A stretch of DNA of 64,000 nt from Desulfofarcimen acetoxidans DSM 771 (GCF_000024205.1 NC_013216.1:1674001-1738000); one strand, 5' to 3'. Shown: positions 33,261 through 42,739, numbered from the stretch's first letter. Program-made: numbers and translations. The notes: a model not told the origin generated them from the sequence alone.

Positions 33261-35150
33261 ATGTACATACGTGAATATATTACCACCAATAAAAAAACCG
33301 GAACTAAATATACAACTCATCGCCTAGTCGAATCTTACCAGACAGAGAAAGGTCCCCGTCAGCGCATTGTTATGCATTTAGGCACTCTTTCTTTGCCCAA
33401 ATCTGAATGGCGCAAGCTCGCTTCAGTTCTTGAAGCCAGACTGGCAGGTCAAACTTCTTTATTTCCGAATGATGATGAAATAGAGAAAGTTGCTGATTCG
33501 GCAATGGAACATTATGAGTTTAATAAAATTAAGAAAGAAGACAAGCTTACAAGATTGCATAATCGCGAACTGATAACTGTTGATCTTCAAAGCGTGGCTA
33601 CTACGGAGTCACGTTCACTTGGACCTGAGTTAGTTGCCCATGCTATATGGGAACAATTAGGCATTAATGCCATATTAATCTCTTGTGGTTTTACTCCGCA
33701 TCAACTGGCACTGGCTAAAGCTGTAGTCATTGCTCGCTTAATTGCGCCCTCCAGCGATATTGAAAGCTGGAGATGGTTAAGGAATATAACCGCCCTTTGG
33801 GAACTATTACAGGAGGATCTCGGTGATATTGGGAAAGATGCTATATATGAAATAGCGGATAAACTCCTGTTACATAAAGATACTATCGAAAATTCTCTCA
33901 GAGAACGTGAAGCCTTTTTATTTCCCAGTGAAACAACCGTTTTTCTTTATGACTTAACCAATACATATTTTGAGGGGCGTTGTCTCAATAATAATTTGGC
34001 TCACAAAGGCAAATCAAAAGAGCACCGCTCTGATTGCCAGCTTGTTACTTTAGCTCTGGTGGTTGACGCTCATGGTTTTCCTATTCATAGTCAAATTTAC
34101 AGTGGAAATCAGTCTGAACCACAGACACTACAAGATATCCTTGGTGAACTCTACGATCAGGAGCAAAACTTGTTTTCCCACTTGCGTCCAACAATTGTAA
34201 TGGATCGCGGTATTGCTACAAAAGATAATATTCAAATACTAAAGGACAAGGAATATCCCTATATTGTAATTGAACGCAGGGCTACGGAAAAGGACTATAT
34301 TAAAGAATTTGAGCAGGCTAAAGAATCATTTGCTAAGATTGACGGCTGCACTGACAGTGACTGGTTAAAAATATCCTCAAAAGGTAGTTTGTCTGAATCT
34401 GTCTATGTTAAGAAGATTGATACAGAAGAAAACTGCAGAGTTCTATGTATTAGCGAGGGCCGCGAGAATAAAGAGATTAGTATTGATAGCCTTAAAGAGG
34501 AACGTTTTAATCAAGACATTAGCCGGCTGCAAGGTTCAGTAACAAAAAAAACTATTAGATTAGCAGAAAAAGTTTCCGAAAGAATTGGCCGTCTAAAAGA
34601 ACGTTATCCATCTATAGCTCCACATTACAATATTGTTTTGGAATACGACAACGAACAAAAAAATGTTGTAAACTTAACATTTAAAAAAAAGCCAACCAGG
34701 ACTGAGCGTTCTATATTAACCGGATGTTATGTTATTGAGACCAGCCATAGAGAACTGTCAGCCGAGGAAATCTGGCAGTTATATATGACACTTGATCGAG
34801 TAGAAGAGTCCTTCCGGGCTTTAAAAACAGACTTGGGATTTAGACCGGTCCATCATCAGCTTGCTAAACGTACCGAGGCACATTTATTTATTTCTGTGTT
34901 AGCCTACCATTTACTAATCTGTATTGAGCGTAAATTAAGAATTAACGGTGATAAAAGGCGCTGGTCTACCATTCGTAAAGATCTCTCTACTCATCAGCGT
35001 ACAACAGTTATCTTAATTGATGAAAATGATACTATTCATCATATACGTGTGTCTGGTATGCCAGAAAAAACACACAAAGATATTTACAGTCTCCTGAACG
35101 TGAAGGATCCACTTAAGAGGCAACATCATATAGTAGGATTGAGGTTGTAG
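33261..35150 (+). CDS. IS1634-family DDE transposase
   Basis: 629 residues. N-terminal region YIREYITTNKKTGTKYTTHRLVESYQTEKGPRQRIV and a DDE core: VFLYDLTNTYFEG, then IVMDRGIATKDNI, then LDRVEESFRALKTDLGFRPVHH, as in IS1634/IS4-superfamily transposases. The frame is intact and ends just before the right terminal repeat. ATG 33261 has no strong ribosome site, usual for transposases. It is the transposase of the element spanning 30800-35216. Confidence 0.85.
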   Translation: MYIREYITTNKKTGTKYTTHRLVESYQTEKGPRQRIVMHLGTLSLPKSEWRKLASVLEARLAGQTSLFPNDDEIEKVADSAMEHYEFNKIKKEDKLTRLHNRELITVDLQSVATTESRSLGPELVAHAIWEQLGINAILISCGFTPHQLALAKAVVIARLIAPSSDIESWRWLRNITALWELLQEDLGDIGKDAIYEIADKLLLHKDTIENSLREREAFLFPSETTVFLYDLTNTYFEGRCLNNNLAHKGKSKEHRSDCQLVTLALVVDAHGFPIHSQIYSGNQSEPQTLQDILGELYDQEQNLFSHLRPTIVMDRGIATKDNIQILKDKEYPYIVIERRATEKDYIKEFEQAKESFAKIDGCTDSDWLKISSKGSLSESVYVKKIDTEENCRVLCISEGRENKEISIDSLKEERFNQDISRLQGSVTKKTIRLAEKVSERIGRLKERYPSIAPHYNIVLEYDNEQKNVVNLTFKKKPTRTERSILTGCYVIETSHRELSAEEIWQLYMTLDRVEESFRALKTDLGFRPVHHQLAKRTEAHLFISVLAYHLLICIERKLRINGDKRRWSTIRKDLSTHQRTTVILIDENDTIHHIRVSGMPEKTHKDIYSLLNVKDPLKRQHHIVGLRL

Positions 35151-35242
35151 TGACCAGATAAAAATAAGATATCAGCAGAATCAAGGGCTAAACCTTGGTT
35201 TAGCCGAAACTTGGGCTAAGATTGTTTTTCCTCTCAAATGAG

Positions 35243-35275
35243 AATAATCCGGGAAGAAGAACCTCCCGGATTATT
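35243..35275. terminator. Terminator between the IS and asnB
   Basis: AATAATCCGGGA / TCCCGGATTATT 12-bp arms, followed by TTTTTC on the plus strand; A-rich on the other side, so it can serve both directions. Confidence 0.75.
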
Positions 35276-35335
35276 TTTTCATGCTCTAGGAAATTTAAAG
35301 TGACTTTCTTGATGTCTTTTGGGTTATTGCAGAAA

Positions 35336-37183
35336 TTACATAGCCAGAATAATCACTTTATAGTCTTTAAGCCAGAAATTGAGCTGAATTATACGTTCCA
35401 GGGGATTTACATTGAATGCATGTGTCATTGCAGGCAGTTTGTTCTCAACCATGTCTTTAATAAACGGGACATTGATAAATGGTCTGATTGGTGCGTTAAC
35501 ATCATTTAGAATTTGTAATACTGCTTCTCGTACTCCCCGCACATATGAGGGATGCTGGGAAGTGGGATAGCCGCTTTTGCGCCTGTTTCTCGCATCTTCC
35601 GGCAGAATGCCGGCGAAGGCCCGGCGTAAAATGCCTTTTTCAATGCTATCGACAGTTTTCATTTCCCACGGCACATTCCAGACATACTCCACCAGACGAT
35701 AATCACAAAACGGTACCCGAACTTCAAAGCCAACGGCCATACTCATTCTATCTTTACGGTCCAGCATGATGGGTAGAAAACGTGTCAGATTTAAGTAAAA
35801 TGCCTCGCGTCGCTTTGCCGCCAGGGTATCCTCGCCCTCAAGCCGCGGTACTTCTGTCAGAGCCTCCCGGTATAATTTGGCAATATACTCTCTTGGTTTG
35901 GTTGCTTCCAGAACCTCAGGCGCGAGCCAGGAGGATATTTCACCGGCCGCTCTGGTTTTTGCAAATTGCGCAATCCAGGGGAAGATAGGCACATTGAGTA
36001 AATCCTCATTGTTATACCATTGATACCCGCCGAAAACCTCATCAGCTGATTCACCGGATAAAGCAACGGTGGCGTCCTGCTTCATAGCCTTAAACAGCAG
36101 ATACATGGAAGTCTCTATCTGTCCGTATGCCGGGTGATCATGAGCATACATAGGCACCAGCAGATTGTCTAATAGCTCCGGTGTATCAAGGGTTATAGTA
36201 TGATGCTTGGACCCGACATATTCGGAAACATGTTTGACCCAGGGGGTGTCCAGGCTTTCATGTATTGCGCTGGTTACAAAATACCGCTCGCTTTCCTTAA
36301 AATCCACAGAATAAGTATGAAGCTGTTTTCCTTCCTTGTGAAATTCCCCAGCAGCCAGGGCAGTAAGTCCGCTGGAGTCAAGACCCCCTGACAACAGGGT
36401 GACAACAGGAACATCTGCTATCAGTTGACGACCAACCGTATCTTTTAACAGGTCTTGAATTCGCTGGGCGGTTGTTTCCAGATCATCTGTATGAGGTGCG
36501 CTGAGCAGAGACCAGTACTGGCTAATGTGTTCACCCTTATGATTACAAACCAAACGGTGACCCGGACGCAGCTCGTAAACATTATGAAAAACACCATGAC
36601 CCGGAGTGTGCAGCGGGAAGGCATTTAAAACTTCCACTAAGCCTTCTGCATCCAGCTCCGGTTTAATCAATGGGTGGGCCAGCAGCGCTTTTAGTTCTGA
36701 ACCAAAAAGTAAGGCACTGCCCCGTTTTGCATAGAACAGTGGCTTTACACCCAGGTGATCCCTTGCCAGAAACAATTGCTGCCTGTATTCATCCCAAAGG
36801 CCAAAGGCAAAAATACCGTTTAGATGACAAACACAATTCTCTCCCCATTCTAAGTAAGAACGAAGTACTACTTCGGTGTCTGATTGGGAGCAGAATTTAT
36901 GTCCCCGATCCTCAAGTTCCTTTCGCAACTCCCGGAAGTTATAAATCTCTCCATTATAGTTCAGGGCGTAAGTATGCTCGCCTGAAGTATAAACCATCGG
37001 CTGTAAACCGCCCTCCGGATCGATTACAATTAGACGTCTATGACCTAATGCAGCCCTGGAGGATAGCCAGATGCCTTTTGCATCCGGACCTCGGTGTTGT
37101 AATGTGTTAGTCATGGATTCGATTAAAGCACTCTGATTCCTCAGATCCTTTTCCCAGTCAACCCATCCCGTAATCCCACACAT
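35336..37183 (-). CDS. asnB: Asparagine synthase (glutamine-hydrolysing)
   Basis: 615 residues. C2 is the glutaminase nucleophile (MCGITGWVDW), with the class II amidotransferase domain over ~1-200 (RGPDAKG, LNYNGEIYNFRELR). The synthetase domain has the PP-loop LLSGGLDSSGLTAL near residue 257 and SGESADEVFGGYQWY. It converts aspartate, glutamine and ATP to asparagine and glutamate in the cytoplasm. Monocistronic, with ~120 bp of upstream sequence. Length matches AsnB enzymes of Bacillus type. Confidence 0.93.
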   Translation of the reverse strand: MCGITGWVDWEKDLRNQSALIESMTNTLQHRGPDAKGIWLSSRAALGHRRLIVIDPEGGLQPMVYTSGEHTYALNYNGEIYNFRELRKELEDRGHKFCSQSDTEVVLRSYLEWGENCVCHLNGIFAFGLWDEYRQQLFLARDHLGVKPLFYAKRGSALLFGSELKALLAHPLIKPELDAEGLVEVLNAFPLHTPGHGVFHNVYELRPGHRLVCNHKGEHISQYWSLLSAPHTDDLETTAQRIQDLLKDTVGRQLIADVPVVTLLSGGLDSSGLTALAAGEFHKEGKQLHTYSVDFKESERYFVTSAIHESLDTPWVKHVSEYVGSKHHTITLDTPELLDNLLVPMYAHDHPAYGQIETSMYLLFKAMKQDATVALSGESADEVFGGYQWYNNEDLLNVPIFPWIAQFAKTRAAGEISSWLAPEVLEATKPREYIAKLYREALTEVPRLEGEDTLAAKRREAFYLNLTRFLPIMLDRKDRMSMAVGFEVRVPFCDYRLVEYVWNVPWEMKTVDSIEKGILRRAFAGILPEDARNRRKSGYPTSQHPSYVRGVREAVLQILNDVNAPIRPFINVPFIKDMVENKLPAMTHAFNVNPLERIIQLNFWLKDYKVIILAM

Positions 37184-37306
37184 GTTTTCTCCTCCTAATT
37201 GTTCGGATTAGCAGTTTGATTTGTAGTTTTGTAATCTTCTTTAATACATAATTCATATGATACAGTGATTTTATTTTGCATTTTACCCAGATGCTCCGTA
37301 AAATAT

Positions 37307-38008
37307 CTAAAGCAAATGCTGTTTCATCCAGTCAATTAAACTCTGTCCCTGTTGACTGCGGATATCATCAATCTCAGATATATTACGTATCTGGCCGTTT
37401 TTTACAGCTACTGCCGTATCCAACAGGGGTTCAACTTCCGCTACTTCATGTGTAGTCATAATCAGTGTTTGCTGTTTTAAGTCAAGATAAGAAATCAGAG
37501 ATTGAATAATGGAATCACGCACCAGTGGATCCAGCCCCGACAGCGGTTCATCCATTAATATCAATGGTGCTCTTCTGGCCAGTGACAAAATGATTTTTAG
37601 TCTTCCCCTGTTTCCTTTGGATAAATTTTTTACTTTCATATTCGGATCCAACTGCATAAAGGAAACCATTTCCTGCGCTTTATTAATATCAAAATCGGCG
37701 AATTGGCCTGCATTAAAGCTTATTGTTTCAGCTACCGTATAAAAGCTGTAAAGAACATCCAGTTCCGAAAGATAAGATACTTCTGAAGCAATCCTTCGAT
37801 TAGCTTCTCTGCCATTTACTTTTACAGAACCGCTGCTGGGATGAACCAGACCCGCGATTAGTTTTAATATAGTAGACTTGCCGCTGCCGTTAGGTCCAAC
37901 CAGCCCAATTATTTTGCCCCGGGGCAGAGTGAGATTTATATTGCTTAAGGCCGGCTGCCTGCCATATTTTTTGGAAACGTTATTAAACTCTATTATTTTT
38001 TCAGGCAT
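37307..38008 (-). CDS. ABC transporter ATP-binding protein (GntR-linked, YtrB-like)
   Basis: 233 residues: Walker A GLVGPNGSGKSTILKL, signature LSKGNRGRLKIIL, Walker B LILMDEPLSGLDP, then the H-loop MTTHEVAEVE. Third gene of the order permease, GntR regulator, ATPase, the layout of ytrA-type operons linked to cell-envelope stress. It energises the permease at 38394-39176. The substrate is unknown. Confidence 0.85.
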   Translation of the reverse strand: MPEKIIEFNNVSKKYGRQPALSNINLTLPRGKIIGLVGPNGSGKSTILKLIAGLVHPSSGSVKVNGREANRRIASEVSYLSELDVLYSFYTVAETISFNAGQFADFDINKAQEMVSFMQLDPNMKVKNLSKGNRGRLKIILSLARRAPLILMDEPLSGLDPLVRDSIIQSLISYLDLKQQTLIMTTHEVAEVEPLLDTAVAVKNGQIRNISEIDDIRSQQGQSLIDWMKQHLL

Positions 38009-38023
38009 AAAAATGCACCTCTT

Positions 38024-38389
38024 TCACACTTTATTTAGGTTTTCACGTACGCCTTCTACAATTTCAGAATCCATATAACCCATTTCCTGCATATCAGCAA
38101 TAAAATTACTAATTAATTCTTTTTTGAGTTCTTCTCTAAGCTGTTTAAGTCTGCTCTCATTCTCAGTTATGAAGGTTCCTAAACCTCGCCTTGTTTCGGC
38201 GACCTGAAGGCGTTCCATTTCTGCATAGACACGCTGTGCGGTGTTGGGATTAACACCCATTTGCACTGCCAGATCACGTACTGAGGGCAGCTTATCTCCG
38301 CTTCCTAATTCACCGCGAATAACCTGGCGGCAAAGCCGTTGGATTATTTGCAGATAAATAGGTTGAGTGGTATTAAAAGACTGGCTCAT
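38024..38389 (-). CDS. GntR-family (YtrA subfamily) transcriptional regulator
   Basis: 121 residues. Winged helix (PIYLQIIQRLCRQVIRGELGSGDKLPSVRDLAVQMGVNPNTAQRVYAEMER) with a short C-terminal dimerisation tail, as in the YtrA subgroup lacking a large effector domain. I chose the ATG at 38389, which follows GAGGTG inside the end of the permease gene; an ATG at 38404 lacks this. It sits inside the ABC operon and probably represses it through the palindrome at 39214. Confidence 0.85.
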   Translation of the reverse strand: MSQSFNTTQPIYLQIIQRLCRQVIRGELGSGDKLPSVRDLAVQMGVNPNTAQRVYAEMERLQVAETRRGLGTFITENESRLKQLREELKKELISNFIADMQEMGYMDSEIVEGVRENLNKV

Positions 38390-38393
38390 GAGC

Positions 38394-39176
38394 TCACACC
38401 TCAACTTTTTTATCGATTAACCAGGAAGATAGTGCAAACAGTGCCAGAGTTGCTATAACTATAATGAGAATCTGACCGGTATAAATCTGTATACCCCCAA
38501 AAGGAAAACCGTGTTGATTGTTAACAAATTGTATTTTATTAGCGCTTATTAGGTTAATTCTAAAGGCTCCCCACTGAGTTAACCGTTCAAACAACCAGGT
38601 TTGTTGCAATTTACCGACCCCCCATGTTCCTAAATAGAAGGCAGCAAATCCTGCTAACCATTTGTAGCGGCCTAGAATTTTACGGGCACTGGCAGTTACT
38701 ACTATGATCAGAGTACTCCATGAGGCCATATATATGCTAAATCCCACAATAGCAGAAAGCAAATAAAAGCCGGAGTCTCTTAATAACAAGGTCAGATTTG
38801 CAGAGCTAAAGCCTGTTTGCTGCAGGTCGGATATTGACATATAAATAAATACTGCATCAAGCAATAATATAGCGAGCATAACTGCCAAACCTACAACTAA
38901 TTTGGCAGACAGCAGCATCCACGCCGGTTGGGGAGAGTGCAGCCATAGATGGGGTGCTTGCTTGAATTCTTTATTAATGTATTTAAACATAAAAATAGCG
39001 GGGTAAAAGGCGGCAAATACGATAAGCAAAAAGGCAGGAGCCAGAATAGCGCCAGGGGGGATCCAATTGCTATTCAGCCCCCATAGACCGAGAAAAAGCA
39101 ATATTCCCAGCTTGATAAAAGTAGTTGTTCTGGTCATCCGGTATTCTTTCTTAAATAAATTCCACCATTCGTTCAT
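38394..39176 (-). CDS. ABC transporter permease protein, GntR-linked operon
   Basis: 260 residues, six or seven hydrophobic segments, starting MNEWWNLFKKEYRM. No sequence signature beyond the ABC-2-type arrangement. First gene of an operon with the regulator and ATPase; a strong AGGAGG lies 9 bp before the chosen ATG at 39176. Substrate unknown; similar operons respond to cell-wall antibiotics. Confidence 0.72.
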   Translation of the reverse strand: MNEWWNLFKKEYRMTRTTTFIKLGILLFLGLWGLNSNWIPPGAILAPAFLLIVFAAFYPAIFMFKYINKEFKQAPHLWLHSPQPAWMLLSAKLVVGLAVMLAILLLDAVFIYMSISDLQQTGFSSANLTLLLRDSGFYLLSAIVGFSIYMASWSTLIIVVTASARKILGRYKWLAGFAAFYLGTWGVGKLQQTWLFERLTQWGAFRINLISANKIQFVNNQHGFPFGGIQIYTGQILIIVIATLALFALSSWLIDKKVEV

Positions 39177-39213
39177 TTCAGAATTCCTCCTCAATGTATT
39201 AATGAACTAGTGA

Positions 39214-39243
39214 CATAGTACACTATGATAATACTGCTGTCAA
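39214..39243 (-). promoter_or_regulatory. Promoter and operator of the GntR-ABC operon
   Basis: On the minus strand, TTGACA (39238-39243), 17 bp, then TACTAT (39215-39220). The -10 lies inside the palindrome CATAGT-AC-ACTATG (39214-39227), ideal for repression by the GntR protein of the operon. Confidence 0.7.
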
Positions 39244-39677
39244 GTGATTTTTTCAAGTTTTTAACTATTAAAAAGATGTGGGGCCACTGCATTATAATGT
39301 GCAATTTCTAGAATCAGTACCACCGTCTCGAAGTTTGCTATAAGGAATATCATTTCTGATATCCAAAATCTTGAGAGAGATGGTAAATGTAATGACTTCA
39401 GTACAGAGTATAATAGTCTTATTAAAACTGGTTATGGAGATATTGTCAGGTAAGTAAATTGACAGTGGCGGACACCCTGTAAGAGTATCTGCCACCATAG
39501 AAAGCCAGTATGAGAAACGCTCGGGGGTCCTGAGACAAATAGAAGAAATCTTTGTACTGATCGTCAGTGCGGCGGTAAGCAGCTGAGTTTTGACAAGGTT
39601 TTCTGCAAATATGAATGTTATAACGTTGTCGAAGCAGAGCCCTGTATTTAAAAAGAATATGGATGGGCATCACTTAT
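39228..39677. other. Intergenic region with possible gene remnants
   Basis: Apart from the promoter above, no complete gene is seen. A plus-strand frame ending at a TAA near 39453 reads protein-like (..NLERDGKCNDFSTEYNSL..GDIVR) without a start, suggesting a decayed coding sequence. Its family is not recognised. Confidence 0.3.
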
Positions 39678-40160
39678 TTAATCTGAAACTTTTCCAAAAC
39701 CACGTCCTATGGATACGGACTGATGTTGGTTCATTATATTTTCGATTTGCTTTGCCTCATCTTTATTGGAACATTGTACAATTATAATAATTTCATTATC
39801 TATAGAACTTTTATTGGTTTTAAATTTCCTACAAATATTTGTTGACTTATCTAATAAAAAACCTAATAGACTACCACCAATCATTCCTATTAATCCTGTT
39901 GCGATGGAACCAATGTAGATTACTGATCCATATATTACCCCTAATAACATACAAATCGATGCGGAAATAGCAATGCCATCCATAACACTCATCCCGTCTG
40001 TACTGTACATGGAATCAAATATTTTTTGTTTTTGGGGTTTAGTTTTGTCCAGTGTTATTATTGATAGTGTATCTTTAGGAAACCCATTTTCTTTGAGAGC
40101 ATTTAAGCATAACTCCACGGCAAGGGAAGGTTTAAACAGACCAAAGATGGATATAGTCAT
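39678..40160 (-). CDS. Hypothetical protein with central glycine-rich membrane segments
   Basis: 160 residues. An N-terminal soluble part (TISIFGLFKPSLAVELCLNAL) resembles the start of general-stress/YflT-type domains. Two hydrophobic, glycine-rich segments (~60-105; GVIYGSVIYIGSIATGLIGM) are flanked by a soluble C-terminus with IIIIVQCSNKDEAKQIENIM. It looks like an ACT-like alpha/beta domain split by a membrane hairpin. No function is assigned. Divergent from the next gene. Confidence 0.55.
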   Translation of the reverse strand: MTISIFGLFKPSLAVELCLNALKENGFPKDTLSIITLDKTKPQKQKIFDSMYSTDGMSVMDGIAISASICMLLGVIYGSVIYIGSIATGLIGMIGGSLLGFLLDKSTNICRKFKTNKSSIDNEIIIIVQCSNKDEAKQIENIMNQHQSVSIGRGFGKVSD

Positions 40161-40243
40161 TTAGTCACCTTTTTTAGATAGTATTAATCAACTATAACCA
40201 GTTTATACTAAATAGACACGGTTATATATATGGAGGTTTTGAT

Positions 40244-40987
40244 GTGGGACAGTATAAGAATGTTCGAATTCCAAGGATGGCTATTTCTGAGTGGAATATA
40301 GCCATATTACACAACAAAAGCCCGTGGATGCCTATGTGGTGGTCTCTTGCTTTGCCAGGTCTTGGACACCTTTGCATGGGAGCTTATTTTCAAGGAATAA
40401 TTCTAATGGCATGGGAGATTATTATCAATTTCAAAGCCCATCTTAACCTGGCAATATTATATACATTCACCGGGCAGTTTGAAAAAGCACAAAACGTATT
40501 AGACACTGGTTGGCTGCTTTTTTATGGTGTGGTTATTTGTTTTTCTGTATTTGACAGCTATCGTAGGAGTGTCGAATATAACAAGTTAGCTCGTTTAGAA
40601 CGAAAACAGCACTATCGCAAGTATATTTTCATGAAGATGTCGTCTATTGGTGTAAGCTATATTGATAGAAGTAATCCTTGGGTTGCAACCTTCTGGTCAG
40701 CTATGCTGCCAGGTTTTGGACATATATATAATAATAAGGCTATAAAAGGTGTTATTATACTCGGATGGACCGTATTGATTATAGCTTTTGCTAACATGAA
40801 TGATGCTATTATTGCTACTTTTACCGGAAATTTTGAAAAAGCCAGTATAGGTATTAATTACCAATGGATAATGTTTTTTCCTTCAATATATTGTTTTGCC
40901 ATATGGGATAGCTATAATGATTCTGTTGAAATAAATAAATTGTTTATTGAAGAACAAAGAAACTATCTGAGCAAGCAGTACACATAA
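40244..40987 (+). CDS. Hypothetical membrane protein with internal duplication
   Basis: 247 residues in two homologous halves. Each has a PW…W(S)…LPG(L/F)GH motif, a hydrophobic hairpin, TFTGQFEKA or TFTGNFEKA, a second hydrophobic segment and DSY(R/N)…VE(Y/I)NKL. The PGxGHxY type motif recalls small TM2/DUF5683-like membrane proteins. GTG start after GGAGGTTTTGAT. Function unknown. Confidence 0.65.
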   Translation: MGQYKNVRIPRMAISEWNIAILHNKSPWMPMWWSLALPGLGHLCMGAYFQGIILMAWEIIINFKAHLNLAILYTFTGQFEKAQNVLDTGWLLFYGVVICFSVFDSYRRSVEYNKLARLERKQHYRKYIFMKMSSIGVSYIDRSNPWVATFWSAMLPGFGHIYNNKAIKGVIILGWTVLIIAFANMNDAIIATFTGNFEKASIGINYQWIMFFPSIYCFAIWDSYNDSVEINKLFIEEQRNYLSKQYT

Positions 40988-41096
40988 TGCAGCAGGTATC
41001 TTCTGTAGATGAGCTTGCTGGGATTGCCAATCACAGAATGTTTGATAAGTACTTAATTATCCTATATTCAAAATTTTCACGAAATATCTTGGACAG

Positions 41097-41777
41097 TTAC
41101 AACAACTCCCGAAGCTTTTCTTTCTTATAGAGGATTATCTGCTGGCGGTCAATTTCCATAGTACCGCTGCGTTTAAAACTGTTAATGATTCTGCTGACAG
41201 TCTCCCTTGATGTACCGATTAAATTAGCCAGCTCTTGATTAGTTAATTGTACGGGAATTATAGTACCGGAAGCATTCTGAATCCCCCGTTCTTCTGCCAA
41301 ACCCAGGATTACCAGGGCTAAACGTCTGGCTGTGTCATTTAGGGCCAGATTCATAACTTTTTCCTGAGCATCCCTTAACCTGCGGGCCATGATTTTTAAC
41401 ATGGCTACTGCTGTATCAGAATAAGCGGAAATCACGGCAAACATGTCTTCATTGCGAATAAAGCCTACTGACGCATCCTCAATAACTTCTGCAGTAGCGG
41501 GATAACTTCCGCTGTCGAATATTACTACCTCAGCAAAGACATCTCCCGGGTGTACCAGGTGTAGAATATGTTCCCTACCGTCGATGGTTTGTTTTGAAAG
41601 CTTAATCAGGCCGTCTTTAAGAAAATATATTGCTTCTCCCGGTTCACCTTCCATAAAGATGATTCGCCCTTTTTTATATTCCCGCTCAATAACCCGGCAA
41701 TTCATGGCTTTAAGCTGTTCGTTATTTAGGGCGTTAAATAATGGGATGTTTTTTAAATAATATAAATTGTCCGACAT
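41097..41777 (-). CDS. Crp/Fnr-family transcriptional activator, HcpR candidate
   Basis: 226 residues. Cyclic-nucleotide-binding-like domain (~10-120), dimer helix, then a helix-turn-helix at ~179-204 with recognition helix RETVSR (191-196). The Arg-Glu…Arg pattern matches that of CRP, which reads TGTGA. The only cysteine is C27, so it is not an FNR-type Fe-S sensor. Three TGTGA-N6-TCACA sites in this window lie before hcp1, hcp2 and the MetE-like gene. HcpR-type regulators control hcp in clostridia and sulfate reducers. Next to a small sulfite reductase gene. The link is inferred. Confidence 0.72.
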   Translation of the reverse strand: MSDNLYYLKNIPLFNALNNEQLKAMNCRVIEREYKKGRIIFMEGEPGEAIYFLKDGLIKLSKQTIDGREHILHLVHPGDVFAEVVIFDSGSYPATAEVIEDASVGFIRNEDMFAVISAYSDTAVAMLKIMARRLRDAQEKVMNLALNDTARRLALVILGLAEERGIQNASGTIIPVQLTNQELANLIGTSRETVSRIINSFKRSGTMEIDRQQIILYKKEKLRELL

Positions 41778-41850
41778 TATCTTCTTGCACCTCTCTCCAA
41801 GGTATCTGTCAATTCTTATCTGTATATTCTATATAAATGTGTTGAAAAGT

Positions 41851-41887
41851 ACAACAAGAAAGTCGCTTTAAGCGACTTTCTTGTTGT
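41851..41887. terminator. 37-nt perfect palindrome between sulfite-reductase-like gene and regulator
   Basis: 16-bp arms ACAACAAGAAAGTCGC / GCGACTTTCTTGTTGT around TTTAA. Terminates the gene on the minus strand. The core AAGAAAGTCGCTTTAAGCGA is also the 5' hairpin of the dispersed repeats at 45 and 57-58 kb. Confidence 0.7.
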
Positions 41888-41904
41888 CATAGTGATATAT
41901 ATGT

Positions 41905-42633
41905 TTAATGCAGCAGGGGAACAACCTCTGTCTGAAACTTGTCAAAGCCAATCCGGTCAATCATATTGCCGACTCGCTCGTAAGTTTGAGCTTCCTTCTT
42001 GTAGTAATCAACAACTCTGTCTAAAATTTCTATAACCTTTTCCGGAGGCTGGTTTTCTGCAAGCTTGTCGGCAAAACGGGGGCGTGCTCCTCCGTTTCCT
42101 CCAACGTATACAGTAAAACCTTTAGCAGTACCCATCGCCCCAAAATCAATGATTGTAGAATCCATGCATTTATTAGGACACCCGCTTATGCCTATTTTGA
42201 ATTTGTTGGGCAAATTCATACCGTGATATTTTTTATCTATTTCCATACCCAGGCCAATTGCGTCCTGTTGACCTCGCCTGCAAAAAGTACTGCCGGGACA
42301 AAATTTTACTACTCTAACACATAAACCGATAGCTGCGCCCGGTTTCATTTTTAAATCATGCCAAACTGCATCTACATCATCCTTTTTAATGCCGACCAGT
42401 GCCAGGCGTTGGGAAGAAGTTGCTTTAACAGCCGGAATGTTGTATTTCTTCATAACATTGCTGATTCTAATCAGCAAATCAGGATCCATGATTAACCCGC
42501 CGGCTAAATGAGGTGCTATGGCATAGGTACCGTCTTTTTGCAATATAGCACCTTTTTCCAGCATATCCAGGTTAGCATCTATGTGGTGATAGCGCTGATC
42601 CATTTGATTGGGCATTTCCTGTTTTGTCTTCAC
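41905..42633 (-). CDS. Small siroheme/4Fe-4S sulfite-reductase-like protein, paralogue 2
   Basis: 242 residues. One sulfite reductase repeat with C112-X5-C118 (CPGSTFC) and C152-X3-C156 (GCPNKC), then the GGNGGARPRFADKL ending typical of the family. Somewhat longer at the N-terminus than paralogue 1. I chose the GTG at 42633, placed 9 bp after AGGAGG; the upstream ATG at 42651 lies before that site. Followed by the Crp/Fnr gene. Expected to bind siroheme and reduce sulfite or nitrite in the cytoplasm; the electron donor is unknown. Confidence 0.78.
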   Translation of the reverse strand: MKTKQEMPNQMDQRYHHIDANLDMLEKGAILQKDGTYAIAPHLAGGLIMDPDLLIRISNVMKKYNIPAVKATSSQRLALVGIKKDDVDAVWHDLKMKPGAAIGLCVRVVKFCPGSTFCRRGQQDAIGLGMEIDKKYHGMNLPNKFKIGISGCPNKCMDSTIIDFGAMGTAKGFTVYVGGNGGARPRFADKLAENQPPEKVIEILDRVVDYYKKEAQTYERVGNMIDRIGFDKFQTEVVPLLH

Positions 42634-42739
42634 CGGGAAATTCCTCCTCATAAAAAATGCAATTTATATTTCAAGGCTATTGTTTTATGAAAGAGGAATA
42701 AATATACGCTAAGGCTGCAAAGTTAAAAGGAACTACCTT

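Larger units (their letters stand above)
30800..35216 (+). mobile_element. IS1634-type insertion sequence, interrupted by a group II intron
   Basis: 12-bp perfect terminal inverted repeats: CCCAAGTTTCGG at 30800-30811 and CCGAAACTTGGG at 35205-35216. CTAA on both outer sides (30796-30799, 35217-35220) is a possible target duplication. The transposase gene at 33261 is intact. The group II intron begins only 11 bp inside the left end, so the left end and the transposase are now about 2.4 kb apart. Confidence 0.7.
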
